This document shows, in pieces, positions 63,392-64,000 of a stretch of 64,000 nt of DNA (positions are counted from its first letter, which is position 1; each line of letters begins with the position of its first letter). The DNA is from Ignavibacteria bacterium. Lineage in GTDB: Bacteria; Bacteroidota; Ignavibacteria; Tepidaquicellales; Tepidaquicellaceae. The notes under the pieces are model-generated. The model was not told the DNA's origin. It saw only the letters and a list, made by a program, of their open reading frames with translations, and ran no database searches. The stretch covers positions 248,001 to 312,000 of the forward strand of contig JADJMZ010000003.1 of assembly GCA_016709315.1 (NCBI GenBank), written 5' to 3'. The translations under genes were made by a program, and so were the position numbers.

Positions 63392-64000
63392 ATGCAAAAA
63401 AAAGAATTCCTTATTACGGGTGAAAATCTTACCGTAAAAAATTCAGTCGAAGCAGTTTTAAATAATACCAAAATATCTTTAAGCAGCGTTTCAGAGAAGA
63501 AGATACTTTCTTCAAGAAAGCTTGTAGAAAAATGGATTACAAAAGAAGAGGTTATTTATGGGATTACAACAGGTTTCGGTGAATTCAAAGATGTCAGAAT
63601 TTCTCAGAAAGACATCGAAAAGCTTCAGAGAAATCTGATACTGTCTCATTCTGCGGGCACAGGTAAATACATTCCTGATTTCATTGTCAGGCTAATGCTT
63701 TTATTCAGAATAAATTCACTTGCGAAAGGTTATTCCGGAGTCAGACCTGAGCTGGTGCATCATTTGATAAAGATATATAATTCGGGAATAATACCTTTAA
63801 TACCTTCTCAGGGATCAGTCGGAAGTTCGGGAGATCTGTCGCCTCTTGCTCATCTTTCACTTACAATAATAGGCGAAGGTTATTGTAAACTCGGAGGCGG
63901 GATAATCAGGAGTTCGGATGCATTAAGAATAAAAAAGATAAAACCTCTTATGCTTTTGGCAAAGGAGGGACTTGCAATGATCAACGGAACTCAGATGATG
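63392..64000 (+). CDS. hutH: Histidine/aromatic amino acid ammonia-lyase, 5' part
   Basis: 203 codons to the window edge; the rest lies outside. ENLT...SVEAVL, Tyr56 in YGITTGFGEFKDV (the catalytic tyrosine), SHSAGTG, LLFRINSLAKGYSGVRPE, and GSVGSSGDLSPLAHLSL. Residues Ser145-Ser146-Gly147 would form the MIO cofactor, with Ser in place of the common Ala. The protein removes ammonia from histidine to give urocanate, or acts on another aromatic amino acid. Histidine is the more likely substrate from the general sequence, but the specificity residues are not all visible. No other hut gene is in the window. Confidence 0.9.
   Translation, partial: MQKKEFLITGENLTVKNSVEAVLNNTKISLSSVSEKKILSSRKLVEKWITKEEVIYGITTGFGEFKDVRISQKDIEKLQRNLILSHSAGTGKYIPDFIVRLMLLFRINSLAKGYSGVRPELVHHLIKIYNSGIIPLIPSQGSVGSSGDLSPLAHLSLTIIGEGYCKLGGGIIRSSDALRIKKIKPLMLLAKEGLAMINGTQMM

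Overview
The window looks like chromosome from a low-GC member of the Ignavibacteria/Bacteroidota-Chlorobiota group. Several secreted proteins end in type IX secretion (T9SS) sorting tails of the SLSQNYPNPFNPST / FNPGT type, which is typical of Ignavibacteria. Other hints are an LptE with the CGVYGF lipobox context, DUF3127, and mostly weak Shine-Dalgarno sequences. The species cannot be named from the sequence alone.

Layout. 1-9.3 kb: a heptanucleotide satellite at the left edge, an NlpC/P60 hydrolase, a MarC membrane protein, a lamin-tail-domain surface protein, an S41 peptidase, a MarR-GNAT fusion regulator and a membrane GT-C/TPR protein. 9.3-20.1 kb: a segmental duplication carrying two giant beta-helix proteins with dockerin-like C-termini. 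The first copy is frameshifted, and between the copies lies a ~200-bp fragment of the downstream BNR/T9SS gene. 20.5-24.8 kb: a NYN/LOTUS protein, the intact BNR-repeat T9SS protein and RqcH. 24.8-33.3 kb: an envelope-glycan block with two operons, namely (minus) sigma-54 activator, LptE, cellulose-synthase-like GT2 and TPR; and (plus) GT-C, sugar epimerase and dolichol-phosphate-type GT2. 32.5-38.4 kb: a tightly overlapped minus operon metG-folP-copper ATPase-methyltransferase. 38.8-39.8 kb: a three-gene module of a nucleotidyltransferase, a 64-aa protein and a DUF3127 protein with an SSB-like acidic tail. 40-48 kb: DUF2231-like protein, RluD, MltD-like LysM transglycosylase, tRNA-Thr(UGU) with an adjacent truncated tyrosine recombinase, YihY and catalase HPII. 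49.6-56.5 kb: an arsenic operon (arsR, small thioredoxin, MamS/MamX-like, Kelch secreted protein, ACR3, ArsP-type permease, thioredoxin, ArsF, ArsG) preceded by a perfect 12-bp-arm inverted repeat that is probably the ArsR operator. 56.6-64 kb: DUF4153 protein, NAD-malic enzyme, SRPBCC protein, tandem DUF2061 protein, TrpF-like enzyme, CHRD/T9SS protein and the start of histidine ammonia-lyase.

Intergenic space holds at least two families of short non-coding repeats with terminal inverted repeats. Family 1 is at 6724-6940 (reversed, partial), 20133-20460, 28870-29177 and 38483-38714 (internally deleted). Family 2 is at 6958-7116 and 58058-58211. A separate ~150-bp imperfect palindrome lies at 3487-3641. 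The most interesting parts are the duplicated dockerin beta-helix locus with its captured gene fragment, the extended ars operon with its operator, the MITE-like repeats, the integrase scar beside tRNA-Thr, and the nucleotidyltransferase/DUF3127 module.
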